A DNA stretch of 16,536 bases from JAHCHG01 sp038251885 (GTDB lineage: Bacteria > Acidobacteriota > Blastocatellia > Pyrinomonadales > Pyrinomonadaceae): positions 1-16,536 of the forward strand of contig JBBSAX010000107.1 of NCBI GenBank assembly GCA_038251885.1, written 5' to 3'. A model generated the notes under the pieces. That model was not told the origin of the DNA. It was given only the letters and a program-made list of their open reading frames with translations, and searched no databases. Numbering within the stretch: position 1 is the first letter of the stretch; each line of letters starts with the position of its first letter. The position numbers and the translations under genes are program-made. Below, in pieces: positions 7,041 to 14,327 of the stretch.

Positions 7041-7543
7041 CATTTTTGATCGGAACAGAAGAATACGTTATTGATTCAAGTTCTTTGATCGAGGGATTGA
7101 AGAAAACTTATCCGAGAGAGGTTTTTCCTGCGTTATGGGATAAAATCGGCGAGCAAATTCAACTCGGTAAAATTATTGCTCCAGAAGAAGTAAAAAGAGA
7201 ATTAGCCGAATTTGGTGTTGATGAAATTGTTAAATGGTGTAATGGATTCTCTAATTTTTTTCAGTCAGAAGACCCCGATATTCAAAATGTAGTTACGAAA
7301 ATAATGGCACATAAAGAACACAGAAAACTTATGAATCTTAAAACACCAAGTAAATATTGTGCTGATATTTGGGTGATTGCATTGGCGGAAGTGAGAAATC
7401 TAACTGTTATAAATGAAGAACATTTGCTACAAAATGTAGGTCCTTATAAAAACAAAATTCCAAATGTTTGTAAAGATTTGAAAATACCTTATATTAACCT
7501 TTTGGATTACATTAAAAAACAAAATTGGGTTTTTAGAATTTGA
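7037..7543 (+). CDS. DUF4411 family PIN-like protein, predicted toxin nuclease
   Basis: A 168-residue protein of the DUF4411 family, whose members have a PIN-like fold and are predicted RNases paired with XRE-ImmA/IrrE genes. Visible landmarks are YVIDSSSLI at residues 10-18 (first acidic residue D13), PREVFPALWDKI, IAPEEVKREL (E55 as likely conserved acid), YCADIWVIALA (D110), VINEE (E127) and KIPNVC at 140-145. The acidic set is what a PIN metal site needs. It starts at TTG 7037, which overlaps the upstream TGA (7038-7040) and has a good GGAGA site. No internal ATG would keep the first Asp. All five arginine codons are AGA, unlike the CGN-rich neighbouring genes, which supports horizontal acquisition. 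The stop at 7541-7543 abuts the stop of mobA on the other strand with no spacer. The family call is good; toxicity is inferred. Confidence 0.85.
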   Translation: MTFLIGTEEYVIDSSSLIEGLKKTYPREVFPALWDKIGEQIQLGKIIAPEEVKRELAEFGVDEIVKWCNGFSNFFQSEDPDIQNVVTKIMAHKEHRKLMNLKTPSKYCADIWVIALAEVRNLTVINEEHLLQNVGPYKNKIPNVCKDLKIPYINLLDYIKKQNWVFRI

Positions 7544-8143
7544 TTAGCTAATTTGCCGTAAATCTGAAGGAAAATTAATGTTAATAAAGTAATTCTTATT
7601 CCTCGATAAATAAATTGCTTCAATAAAATTACTCTGCACGAGTTTGAGAAAATCTCTAACGGAAGCGTAACTATCTTTCAACAAAATTTCTTCCAATTTA
7701 GGCAAACAATCTTTCACGCGATAAACGGCGCAAAGTGGTTGTAATTTTTTGTCCGTTTGACGCGGAACGATTGCCGAAAAATCTTTTTCACTTGAAATAA
7801 TTTCGCACAATTTTTTAATCGCGCCGCTTGTTACAAACGGCAGATCAACGGCTAAAATAAAAGCAAATTCGGTTTCGCAATCTTGAAATGCGGCGTGAAT
7901 TCCGCCGAGTGCGCCGCGATTTTCGTAGATATCGAAGATGTATGGAATGTTTGCGGGAAGTTTTTCGATAAAATGAGTTTGTGATTTATTGAGAACGATT
8001 TTTACCTGTTCGCAATTCGGTTTTAGAATTTCGACGGCATTTTCGACAAAAGTTTTTTCGCCGATTTTCAAAAACGCTTTGTCCGTTCCCATCCGCGAAG
8101 ATTTTCCGCCCGCGAGAATGTATCCGCTGAATCGGTTTTTCAT
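7544..8143 (-). CDS. mobA: Molybdenum cofactor guanylyltransferase
   Basis: Transfers GMP from GTP to molybdopterin-Mo to make the guanine dinucleotide cofactor used by DMSO-reductase-family enzymes (cytoplasm). The 199-residue product carries the nucleotide-binding loop LAGGKSSRMGTDK at 10-22, Asp71 in FDIYENRGALGG, the metal-binding Asp100 in AVDLPF, QPLCAVY at 135-141, and the C-terminal NINFPSDL at 188-195. All are typical of MobA. Its ATG begins immediately after the TAA of the upstream nucleotidyltransferase gene, so it is the third gene of an operon led by a molybdopterin oxidoreductase. That context makes biochemical sense, because MobA supplies the cofactor for the first gene product. 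The stop codon directly abuts the stop of the convergent DUF4411 gene, leaving no room for a terminator between them. Confidence 0.93.
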   Translation of the reverse strand: MKNRFSGYILAGGKSSRMGTDKAFLKIGEKTFVENAVEILKPNCEQVKIVLNKSQTHFIEKLPANIPYIFDIYENRGALGGIHAAFQDCETEFAFILAVDLPFVTSGAIKKLCEIISSEKDFSAIVPRQTDKKLQPLCAVYRVKDCLPKLEEILLKDSYASVRDFLKLVQSNFIEAIYLSRNKNYFININFPSDLRQIS

Positions 8144-8770
8144 TTAGATTTTTCCGGCTTCGTAATCTTCTTTTTCGGTGGTGATTTTGCCGTCCGCCAA
8201 ATCATACCAACGCTGTAAGCCGGAAGCCGTCAACGCCCAATATTCGCCGCCGGCAGTTTCCGTTATTTTTTGTTTCAATAACTTTCGATTGACCAAACCT
8301 TTTTGTTTTAGAAGAAAAACGGTATCTTGCTGATCTTTGAAACGTCCGGCGATATATTTCAAAATTATCATCCATTCGGGCGTAATTATCGGCAAACCGT
8401 CAGGCAATTTGTGCGCTTCCTTGAGAGCTTTTTCATAAAACTTTCGCGCCGTGTCATTGCGGACGATCCAATCAATCGGAATTTCGATTTTTCCGATTTT
8501 AACTTGATAACGCTTGCCGCCGAAACCGAGATTTCTGTCCGATTCCAAATCTAAAATTGCCGAAGCGATGACATCAACATCTTTTGTCAGACGCGGCGAA
8601 CCGTAAAGATGCATCGCAATTCCGCCGACCAAAGCCCAATCAATGCCTTTATTTTCTGCATTTTTTGCCAATGTTTTCAATGCTTTCAAGCCCGCGTCCG
8701 TTGCAATCATCGGATTCGGATTTGATTTTAAATTGCGTTCGACTAATTTATCAATTTCTTTTTCGGTCAT
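8144..8770 (-). CDS. Minimal nucleotidyltransferase-fold protein of unknown role in the Mo-cofactor operon
   Basis: A 208-residue protein with a pol-beta-type nucleotidyltransferase core. ALVGGIAMHLYGSPRLTKDVDV at residues 46-67 has the GG motif (49-50) and the DxD metal pair (Asp64, Asp66). A third acidic residue is probably Asp100 in EIPIDWIV. The C-terminal part (about 128-208) contains TPEWMIILKYIAGRFKDQQD, typical of nucleotidyltransferases related to AbiEii and similar families, then a tail ALTASGLQRWYDLAD. The frame is open to an ATG at 8863, but that start would lie inside the oxidoreductase gene. The ATG at 8770 lies 5 bases after the oxidoreductase stop and is preferred. The stop abuts the mobA ATG. 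No HEPN or other antitoxin partner is adjacent. The substrate is unknown, so I give no specific function. Confidence 0.8.
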   Translation of the reverse strand: MTEKEIDKLVERNLKSNPNPMIATDAGLKALKTLAKNAENKGIDWALVGGIAMHLYGSPRLTKDVDVIASAILDLESDRNLGFGGKRYQVKIGKIEIPIDWIVRNDTARKFYEKALKEAHKLPDGLPIITPEWMIILKYIAGRFKDQQDTVFLLKQKGLVNRKLLKQKITETAGGEYWALTASGLQRWYDLADGKITTEKEDYEAGKI

Positions 8771-8775
8771 AAATT

Positions 8776-11145
8776 TTATCTCGAAAATTCTCCCGTAAAA
8801 ACTCTTTCGCCGTTGTGCAAATGCGATTTGACGGAAATTATCACCGATTTTGAAGTCGGGCAATTACTGTTTTTGGCGACGCTTTTCAGCGGAATTAAAA
8901 CATTTGCTTCGGGAAAATATGTCGCGGCACATTGTCGCGGAATCGGATACGGAACGACGATAAAAGATTCTGCGTGGCGTTCGTGATCGTCGAAATAACT
9001 TGTAATATCAACGACTTCGCCTTGTTTCAAACCGCGTTCTGCAATATCTTTTTCGTTCATTAAAATCACGCGGCGCGAACCATTAATGCCACGATAACGG
9101 TCATTTAATTCATAAACCGCCGTATTAAATTGATCGTGAGCGCGAATCGTCGTCATAATCATTTGCTCGTCTTCAAGCGTGATTTTTTCTAGTTTGCTCG
9201 ATGCAAAAATCGCTTTGCCCGAATCTGTCGGAAAAACTCCATCGCGCGGCGGATTCGGCATATAAAAACCGCCCGAAATTTTGACGTTTTCGTTGTAATT
9301 TTCACAACCTTTAATGCACCGCGCAATCGAATCGCGGACAACATCGTAATCCTCAATCATCGCTTGCCACTCAACGGTTGATTTTTCGCCCAAAACCGCT
9401 TGCGCGAGTTTGCCGATAATCCACGGTTCGCTTCTGAGATGTTCGCTTGCCGGTTCTAAAATTCCGTGTGTTACTTGCACGTTGAGCATTGTGCTTTCGG
9501 TTGATTGATATTGTTCGACACCGTTTTGCAAATCCTTTTCGGTGCGTCCCAAACACGGCAATATCAATGATCTTTTGCCTGTAACAAGTGCGGTGCGATT
9601 TAATTTTGTAATGACTTGTGCCGTCAAACTGCATTTTCGCAACGCTTCAGCGGTGAAATCGGTGTCGGGCGTTGCCATCTGAAAATTTCCGCCCATCGCA
9701 AAGAAAACTTTTGCGCGACCGTCGTGCATCGCTTCAATTGATTTGACGACATCGAAACCGTCTTCGGTTGGAACTTCAAACGAGAATTCCTTTTCCAATT
9801 TCTCGGCAAATTCCGGCGAAATTTTATCCCAAATTCCCATCGTGCGGTCGCCTTGCACGTTTGAATGTCCGCGCACGGGGCAAAGTCCCGCGCCTTGTCT
9901 GCCGATATTGCCGCGCAAAAAATGTAAGTTTGCAATGTCCTGAATCGTCGCAACCGCTTCTCTGTGTTGAGTTACGCCCATCGCCCAACAAGTTATGACG
10001 CGCTTTGCTTTGGCATACATTTCCGCCGTTTGTGTAATTTCTTCACGCGAAAGACCGCTTTGTTCTACAATATCCTCCCACGAAATCGTGTCCAGATTTG
10101 CGATAAATTCATCGAAACCCGAAGTTTTTTCTTTGATAAATTCGTGGTCAAAAACCGAATTCGGATTGGCGCGTTCTTTTTCCAAAAGAACCTTCATCAC
10201 GCCTTTCAAAAACGCCATATCGCCGCCGATTCTGATCGCTAGAAAAAGGTCGGCGAATTTTGTCGAATCTAAACCGAGCATAGCCAGCGGATATTTGAAA
10301 GGATTTGAATAATGTTGCGGATTCGGATTGATAAAATTCCGCAAACCGGCTTCAGGCAGAGGATTGACGGCAATCATTTTCGCGCCTTTTTCCTTTGCCG
10401 CTTGCAAAGACGACATCATTCGCGGCGCACAGGTTCCGGGATTTTGTCCGATAACTATTATCAAATCCGTGTCTTCCAAATCTTCCAGACGAATCGAAGC
10501 CTTTCCTAAACCGATTGATTCAGCCAGAGCAAATGAAGTTGATTCGTGGCACATATTCGAGCAATCCGGTAGATTATTCGTGCCGAATATTCGGACAAAA
10601 AGCTGATACATAAACGCCGTTTCGTTTGATGTTCTGCCTGAAGTGTAAAAAGTCGCCTCATCCGGTGAACTCAAAGAATTTAATTCTTCGGCTAAAACTT
10701 TGAACGCATTTTCCCACGAAATCGGCTCGTAATTTGTCGAATTTTCCCGCAGAATCATCGGCTCGGTGATGCGTCCTTGCGCGTTCAGCCATTGATCTGT
10801 TTGTTGCGCTAATTCTGCAACCGTATATTTTGTAAAAAAATCGGGTGTAACGCGCTTTGTTGTCGCTTCGTCGGCGATTGCTTTCGCCCCACTTTCGCAA
10901 AATTCGGCGATTGTGCGATGCTCGTCCGGGTCAGCCCACGCGCAGGAATTGCAATCAATTCCGTCTTTTTGATTGAGATGTTTGAGCAGTTCCGTCCCGT
11001 GAATCACTCCTGCCTCCGCAAAAGTTTCTTTCATCGAAGCAATCACCGCGCCCATTCCGGCAGCGGTGTCGTAAATTTCGCTGACTCTCAAATCGCCGAG
11101 ATTTTCCGGTCTTTCTGTTTTTATAATTTCGTGTTCATTTTCCAT
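8776..11145 (-). CDS. FdhF/YdeP family molybdopterin oxidoreductase
   Basis: A 789-residue catalytic subunit of the DMSO-reductase superfamily, in the formate dehydrogenase alpha-like subgroup of E. coli YdeP (759 aa), which is linked to acid resistance. Subgroup landmarks: DGIDCNSCAWADP with Cys65 and Cys68, AEFCESGAKAIADEAT with Cys83, FYTSGRTSNETAF (166-178), and DCSNMCHESTS (194-204), where Cys199-His200 corresponds to the Sec/Cys-His pair at the Mo site of formate dehydrogenases. Later come RIGGDMAFLKG, GNIGRQGAGLCPVRGHSNVQGDR, KLNRTALV, and the C-terminal cofactor-binding region RAHDQFNTAVYELNDRYRGI. It keeps three conserved Cys rather than a clear four-Cys 4Fe-4S motif, as in YdeP. No Tat or Sec signal is present, so it is probably cytoplasmic. 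The physiological substrate is unknown; formate is not established for this subgroup. It leads an operon with an NTase gene and mobA. Confidence 0.93.
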   Translation of the reverse strand: MENEHEIIKTERPENLGDLRVSEIYDTAAGMGAVIASMKETFAEAGVIHGTELLKHLNQKDGIDCNSCAWADPDEHRTIAEFCESGAKAIADEATTKRVTPDFFTKYTVAELAQQTDQWLNAQGRITEPMILRENSTNYEPISWENAFKVLAEELNSLSSPDEATFYTSGRTSNETAFMYQLFVRIFGTNNLPDCSNMCHESTSFALAESIGLGKASIRLEDLEDTDLIIVIGQNPGTCAPRMMSSLQAAKEKGAKMIAVNPLPEAGLRNFINPNPQHYSNPFKYPLAMLGLDSTKFADLFLAIRIGGDMAFLKGVMKVLLEKERANPNSVFDHEFIKEKTSGFDEFIANLDTISWEDIVEQSGLSREEITQTAEMYAKAKRVITCWAMGVTQHREAVATIQDIANLHFLRGNIGRQGAGLCPVRGHSNVQGDRTMGIWDKISPEFAEKLEKEFSFEVPTEDGFDVVKSIEAMHDGRAKVFFAMGGNFQMATPDTDFTAEALRKCSLTAQVITKLNRTALVTGKRSLILPCLGRTEKDLQNGVEQYQSTESTMLNVQVTHGILEPASEHLRSEPWIIGKLAQAVLGEKSTVEWQAMIEDYDVVRDSIARCIKGCENYNENVKISGGFYMPNPPRDGVFPTDSGKAIFASSKLEKITLEDEQMIMTTIRAHDQFNTAVYELNDRYRGINGSRRVILMNEKDIAERGLKQGEVVDITSYFDDHERHAESFIVVPYPIPRQCAATYFPEANVLIPLKSVAKNSNCPTSKSVIISVKSHLHNGERVFTGEFSR

Positions 11146-11159
11146 AAGAATATTTTTGT

Positions 11160-11180
11160 CTGATTCTGCTAACGAATCAG
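11160..11180 (-). promoter_or_regulatory. Perfect dyad CTGATTC-N7-GAATCAG in the oxidoreductase leader
   Basis: A 7-bp perfect inverted repeat with a 7-base centre lies 15-35 bases upstream of the YdeP-like ATG (11145). It lies just downstream of the best -10 candidate on that strand. It could be a regulator operator or a small leader hairpin. The sequence does not distinguish these. Confidence 0.4.
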
Positions 11181-11193
11181 TTGTTTATTTTAT

Positions 11194-11222
11194 ATTATGA
11201 TGAAACGACAGTGATATTTAAA
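11194..11222 (-). promoter_or_regulatory. Possible promoter of the oxidoreductase-NTase-mobA operon
   Basis: Read on the minus strand, TTTAAA (11222-11217) and CATAAT (11199-11194) are separated by 17 bases. They match the sigma70 consensus at 4/6 and 5/6. The start would be near 11187, giving a ~40-base leader that contains the dyad. No Shine-Dalgarno is visible before the ATG. Confidence 0.35.
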
Positions 11223-11238
11223 ACCGAGCGAAGAATAT

Positions 11239-11244
11239 TATAAT
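11239..11244 (+). promoter_or_regulatory. Possible -10 element for the Gfo/Idh/MocA gene
   Basis: A perfect TATAAT on the plus strand at 11239-11244, about 48 bases before the ATG at 11292, in the 146-bp divergent spacer. No convincing -35 sequence is seen 16-18 bases upstream. Confidence 0.25.
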
Positions 11245-11291
11245 CATTTGACCGGCTTATTTTGATTTAGGTGGTCTGCGAAAAATTAAAT

Positions 11292-12257
11292 ATGAAAACT
11301 TTAAAATGGGGATTGATCGGTGCCGGCGATATTGCAAAAAAGCGGATTGCACCGGCTTTGCGCGATTTAGAAAATTGTGACCTTGTAGCGGTCAGCCGTT
11401 CGCGCTCTGAATTGGCAGAAGGTTTTGCTAAAGAATTCGGAGCGCGAAAATGGTTCGCCGATTGGCGCGAACTCGTGAAAGATAAAGAAATCGAAGCCGT
11501 TTATATTGCCACGCCTGTTTTTCTGCACAAAGAACAAACCATCGAAGCGGCACGAAATGGAAAGCACATTTTATGCGAAAAACCGATGGCTTTAAGTGCC
11601 GAAGATTGCGACGAGATGATCGAAGTTTGCAAAACAAATAACGTCAAACTCGGAATCGCTTATTACCGCCGATTTTATCCCATAATCGAGAGAATAAAAG
11701 AAATTATTGCATCGGGCGAGATCGGCAACATCGTCGTCGCTCAGATAAACGCTTTTGAATACTTTAATCCGTCGCCCGAACATCCGCGTTTTTGGCTGCT
11801 GCAAGAAAAAAAATCCGGCGGCGGTCCGATGATGGATTTCGGCTGTCATAGATTGGAAGTTCTCACAGATCTCTTCGGTAAAGTTTCCGAAATCAAATCC
11901 ATTATTGGAAATGCCGTATTCGAACGTGAAACCGAAGACACGGCAAGTGCGATCCTGCAATTTGAAAGTGGTGTTTTTGCGAATCTGACCGTTACGCACG
12001 CGACATTTGAGGCGAAAGATACGCTTGATATTTTCGGCACAAAGGGTTCACTTCATATTCCGATTTTGAACAAAGATGAAATTTTCATTAAAACAGAAAA
12101 AAACGAAAGAGCGGAAGTTCATTTGAATCACGAAAATGTTCATCAACCTTTAATTTCAGACTTTACCGAAGCTGTTTTAGAAAATAAAGAACCGCAAATT
12201 ACGGGCGAAATTGGAAGATTTGTCGCAGAGTTGGAGGATAACATTTATAAATCCTGA
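11292..12257 (+). CDS. Gfo/Idh/MocA family NAD(P)-dependent oxidoreductase
   Basis: A 321-residue dehydrogenase that probably oxidises or reduces a sugar, inositol or sugar-derived substrate. Its specificity cannot be read from the sequence. The N-terminal Rossmann fold has GLIGAGDIA at residues 7-15, and VYIATPVFLHKEQTIEAARNGKHILCEKPMA ends in the family EKP signature (96-98). GGGPMMDFGCH at 167-176 supplies the Asp172/His176 pair commonly catalytic in this family. The C-terminal alpha/beta domain follows normally to NLTVTHATF and the GTKGSL turn. The frame extends to a GTG at 11271, giving VCEKLN ahead of MKTLKWGLIG. I prefer the ATG at 11292 because homologues begin at this point; neither start has a clear ribosome binding site. 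The gene is divergent from the molybdopterin operon and convergent with the ABC-F gene, 4 bases apart. Confidence 0.9.
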   Translation: MKTLKWGLIGAGDIAKKRIAPALRDLENCDLVAVSRSRSELAEGFAKEFGARKWFADWRELVKDKEIEAVYIATPVFLHKEQTIEAARNGKHILCEKPMALSAEDCDEMIEVCKTNNVKLGIAYYRRFYPIIERIKEIIASGEIGNIVVAQINAFEYFNPSPEHPRFWLLQEKKSGGGPMMDFGCHRLEVLTDLFGKVSEIKSIIGNAVFERETEDTASAILQFESGVFANLTVTHATFEAKDTLDIFGTKGSLHIPILNKDEIFIKTEKNERAEVHLNHENVHQPLISDFTEAVLENKEPQITGEIGRFVAELEDNIYKS

Positions 12258-12271
12258 TAATTTATAAATCC
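12243..12271. repeat. 17-bp-period tandem repeat over two convergent stop codons
   Basis: The 12-mer ATTTATAAATCC occurs perfectly at 12243-12254 and 12260-12271. Each copy has a palindromic core ATTTATAAAT. The first copy holds the last sense codons of the Gfo/Idh/MocA gene, and the second holds the stop and last codons of the convergent ABC-F gene. It may be a small duplication or weak bidirectional hairpins. Confidence 0.5.
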
Positions 12272-14172
12272 GCGCGTTCCGAAAGTTCGAGCCAGCGTTC
12301 TGTATCTTTTTCAAGTTCGGCATTCAGCTTTTGCTGTTCGCTGAAAAGTTCGTTGAGTTTGTATGCGTCGGTGGCAAACCGAATTAATTCTTGCTCAATT
12401 TCCGCCAGACGATTTTCGAGATCAGGAATTTTTTCTTCAAGCGATTCAAATTCGCGTTTTTCTTTGAAAGATAGTTTTTTCGGCACGTCCGTTTGCTGAT
12501 TTCTTGAATCGTTTTGCAGTTTTGCTAAATCTTGGTTTTTAGCTTTTGTTTCTTCTTTCGCATCTGCTTCTTCGCGTTCTTTATATTCGAGATAAGCTGA
12601 ATAATTGCCGGGAAATTGACGGATTTTCCCCGCGCTTTCAAATTTGAAAACGTCGTCAACCGTGCGGTCGAGAAAATATCTGTCGTGGCTGACAGCAATC
12701 AAAATGCCCGCAAAATCGTCTAAATATTCTTCTAAAACAATCAATGTCGAAATATCGAGATCGTTTGTCGGTTCGTCCAAAAGCAAAACATTCGGCTGCT
12801 GCATTAAAATTTTCAGCAGATAAAGCCTACGCCGTTCGCCGCCTGAAAGATTTCCGATCACGGCGTATTGCGATTTCGGCGAAAACAGAAATTTTTCGAG
12901 CATTTGCGAAGCCGTGATCTGATCACCGCTCGCCGTCGTGACATATTCTCCGGTTTCTTTGATGTAATCAATGACGCGCTGATCTTCATTTAAGGCGCGG
13001 CTTTCCTGATCGTAATAACCGATGAGAATAGTTTGTCCGGTTTCAATTTCCCCTGAATCAGGTTTGATTTTCTGGGTGATAATTTCAAGCAAAGTAGTTT
13101 TCCCCGCGCCGTTTGCGCCGATGATTCCGATGCGGTCATCACGTTTGACGAGATATGAAAAGTCATCAATTAATTTCCGCTTGTCGTAGGATTTTGAAAC
13201 ATTGCGAAGTTCAATGATCTTTTTGCCCAGACGCTGTGTTCCTAATGCAATTTCCATTTCAGCTTTTGCTTTTTCCTTCGGCTGATTTATAAGCGCGTTC
13301 GCGGCATTGACCCGCGTTTTTGATTTACGCGTCCGCGCCTTCGCGCCGCGTCTGAGCCACGCGAGTTCCTTTTTAATAAGCTGTTCGCGTTTGTGCGATT
13401 CGCTTACCTGCAAAGTTTCCTGCTCCTCTTTTTTCTCCAGATAATATGCGTAATTTCCGCCAAAAGTCTGAACACCTCCGCTTTCTATTTCCAAAATTCG
13501 ATTTGTTACGCGGTCGAGAAAATAGCGGTCGTGCGTAACAAGCAGAAGTGCGCCCGTATATTTCCGCAAAAAATCTTCAAGAAATTCGATAGTGTCCGCG
13601 TCCAGATGATTCGTCGGTTCGTCTAAAATTAAAATATCGGGTTTGAAAATCAATTCGTGTGCAAGCGCAACGCGTTTTCGTTGTCCGCCGGACAGAGTTT
13701 TCATCTTTGCCGAAGTGTCCGTAATTCCGAGTTTATCGAGAATAATCCGCGCATTCGTTTCAATTTCCCAGCCGCCGCCAATTTCCAATTCGTGCTGAAG
13801 CACGGAAACTTTTTCAAGCAATTTTTGATCATTTCCGCCGCTTTTGCTCAAATTGTGACAGGCAATTTCATAATCTTGCAGAAGTTTCATCACGCCCGAA
13901 CTCGCCGCAAAGATTGTTTCCAAAACGGTTTTTTCGTCATCAAATTCGGGGTTTTGTTCCAAAAAGGCAAGCGTTTTGCCGTTTGCGCGGGTAATTTTTC
14001 CCGCATCAGGTATTTCTGTTCCGGCGATCAAGCGTAAAAGCGTCGTTTTCCCCGAACCGTTCGCGCCGATGATTCCAATCTTGTCCGAATCTTCAAAACC
14101 GAGCGTGACATTTTCGAAAAGCGGTTTGAATCCGTAGTTTTTGCTGATATTTTCAAGCGAAAGAATGTTCAT
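12262..14172 (-). CDS. uup: ABC-F family ATPase, Uup type
   Basis: A 636-residue soluble ABC-F protein with two ATPase domains and no membrane segment. Such proteins act on the ribosome, and Uup is also linked to transposon excision and DNA binding. The first cassette has Walker A GANGSGKT (36-43), signature LSGGQ (160-164) and Walker B LILDEP (181-186). The second has GANGAGKT (352-359), LSGGE (442-446) and LLLDEP (463-468). The inter-domain linker includes KKELAWLRRGAKARTRKSK (267-285), characteristic of the Uup branch. After a charged segment, residues ~568-636 form a heptad-rich coiled coil, the Uup C-terminal domain, which separates it from EttA and most antibiotic-resistance ABC-F proteins. 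The length matches Uup (about 635 residues in E. coli). The ATG at 14172 directly precedes the first strand. It is convergent with the Gfo/Idh/MocA gene and divergent from the GH5 gene. Confidence 0.9.
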   Translation of the reverse strand: MNILSLENISKNYGFKPLFENVTLGFEDSDKIGIIGANGSGKTTLLRLIAGTEIPDAGKITRANGKTLAFLEQNPEFDDEKTVLETIFAASSGVMKLLQDYEIACHNLSKSGGNDQKLLEKVSVLQHELEIGGGWEIETNARIILDKLGITDTSAKMKTLSGGQRKRVALAHELIFKPDILILDEPTNHLDADTIEFLEDFLRKYTGALLLVTHDRYFLDRVTNRILEIESGGVQTFGGNYAYYLEKKEEQETLQVSESHKREQLIKKELAWLRRGAKARTRKSKTRVNAANALINQPKEKAKAEMEIALGTQRLGKKIIELRNVSKSYDKRKLIDDFSYLVKRDDRIGIIGANGAGKTTLLEIITQKIKPDSGEIETGQTILIGYYDQESRALNEDQRVIDYIKETGEYVTTASGDQITASQMLEKFLFSPKSQYAVIGNLSGGERRRLYLLKILMQQPNVLLLDEPTNDLDISTLIVLEEYLDDFAGILIAVSHDRYFLDRTVDDVFKFESAGKIRQFPGNYSAYLEYKEREEADAKEETKAKNQDLAKLQNDSRNQQTDVPKKLSFKEKREFESLEEKIPDLENRLAEIEQELIRFATDAYKLNELFSEQQKLNAELEKDTERWLELSERADL

Positions 14173-14313
14173 AAATTCTACTTTACTTTACAAAACTTGT
14201 GGGTGCATAGCCAATTTGAATTGACTTAAAAAAGCACATACAGCAAATAACTTTCAATACAAAACCGGAAAATATACAATGCTTGAAAATAAAATTTCTT
14301 TTCCTAAAAAAAT

Positions 14314-14318
14314 AAAGG
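14314..14318 (+). promoter_or_regulatory. Ribosome binding site of the GH5 gene
   Basis: AAAGG at 14314-14318 lies 9 bases before the ATG at 14328 and supports that start. Upstream in the same spacer, TACAAT at 14275-14280 is a possible -10 with only a weak partner (TTTCAA at 14252-14257). The rest of the 155-bp spacer (14173-14327) shows nothing else I can name. Confidence 0.55.
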
Positions 14319-14327
14319 TCTAATTTT

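Noticed and set aside
8771..8863. Longer start of the nucleotidyltransferase at 8863
   Set aside because: It would overlap the oxidoreductase 3' end by over 80 bases; the ATG at 8770 lies 5 bases after the upstream stop, as expected in a tight operon.
9371..10900. Many open frames opposite to or overlapping the large oxidoreductase gene
   Set aside because: They are basic or low-information translations of a strongly supported coding frame and carry no recognisable domain.
11271..11291. GTG start at 11271 for the Gfo/Idh/MocA gene
   Set aside because: It adds seven residues not seen in the family before the first Rossmann strand and has no ribosome binding site in proper spacing.
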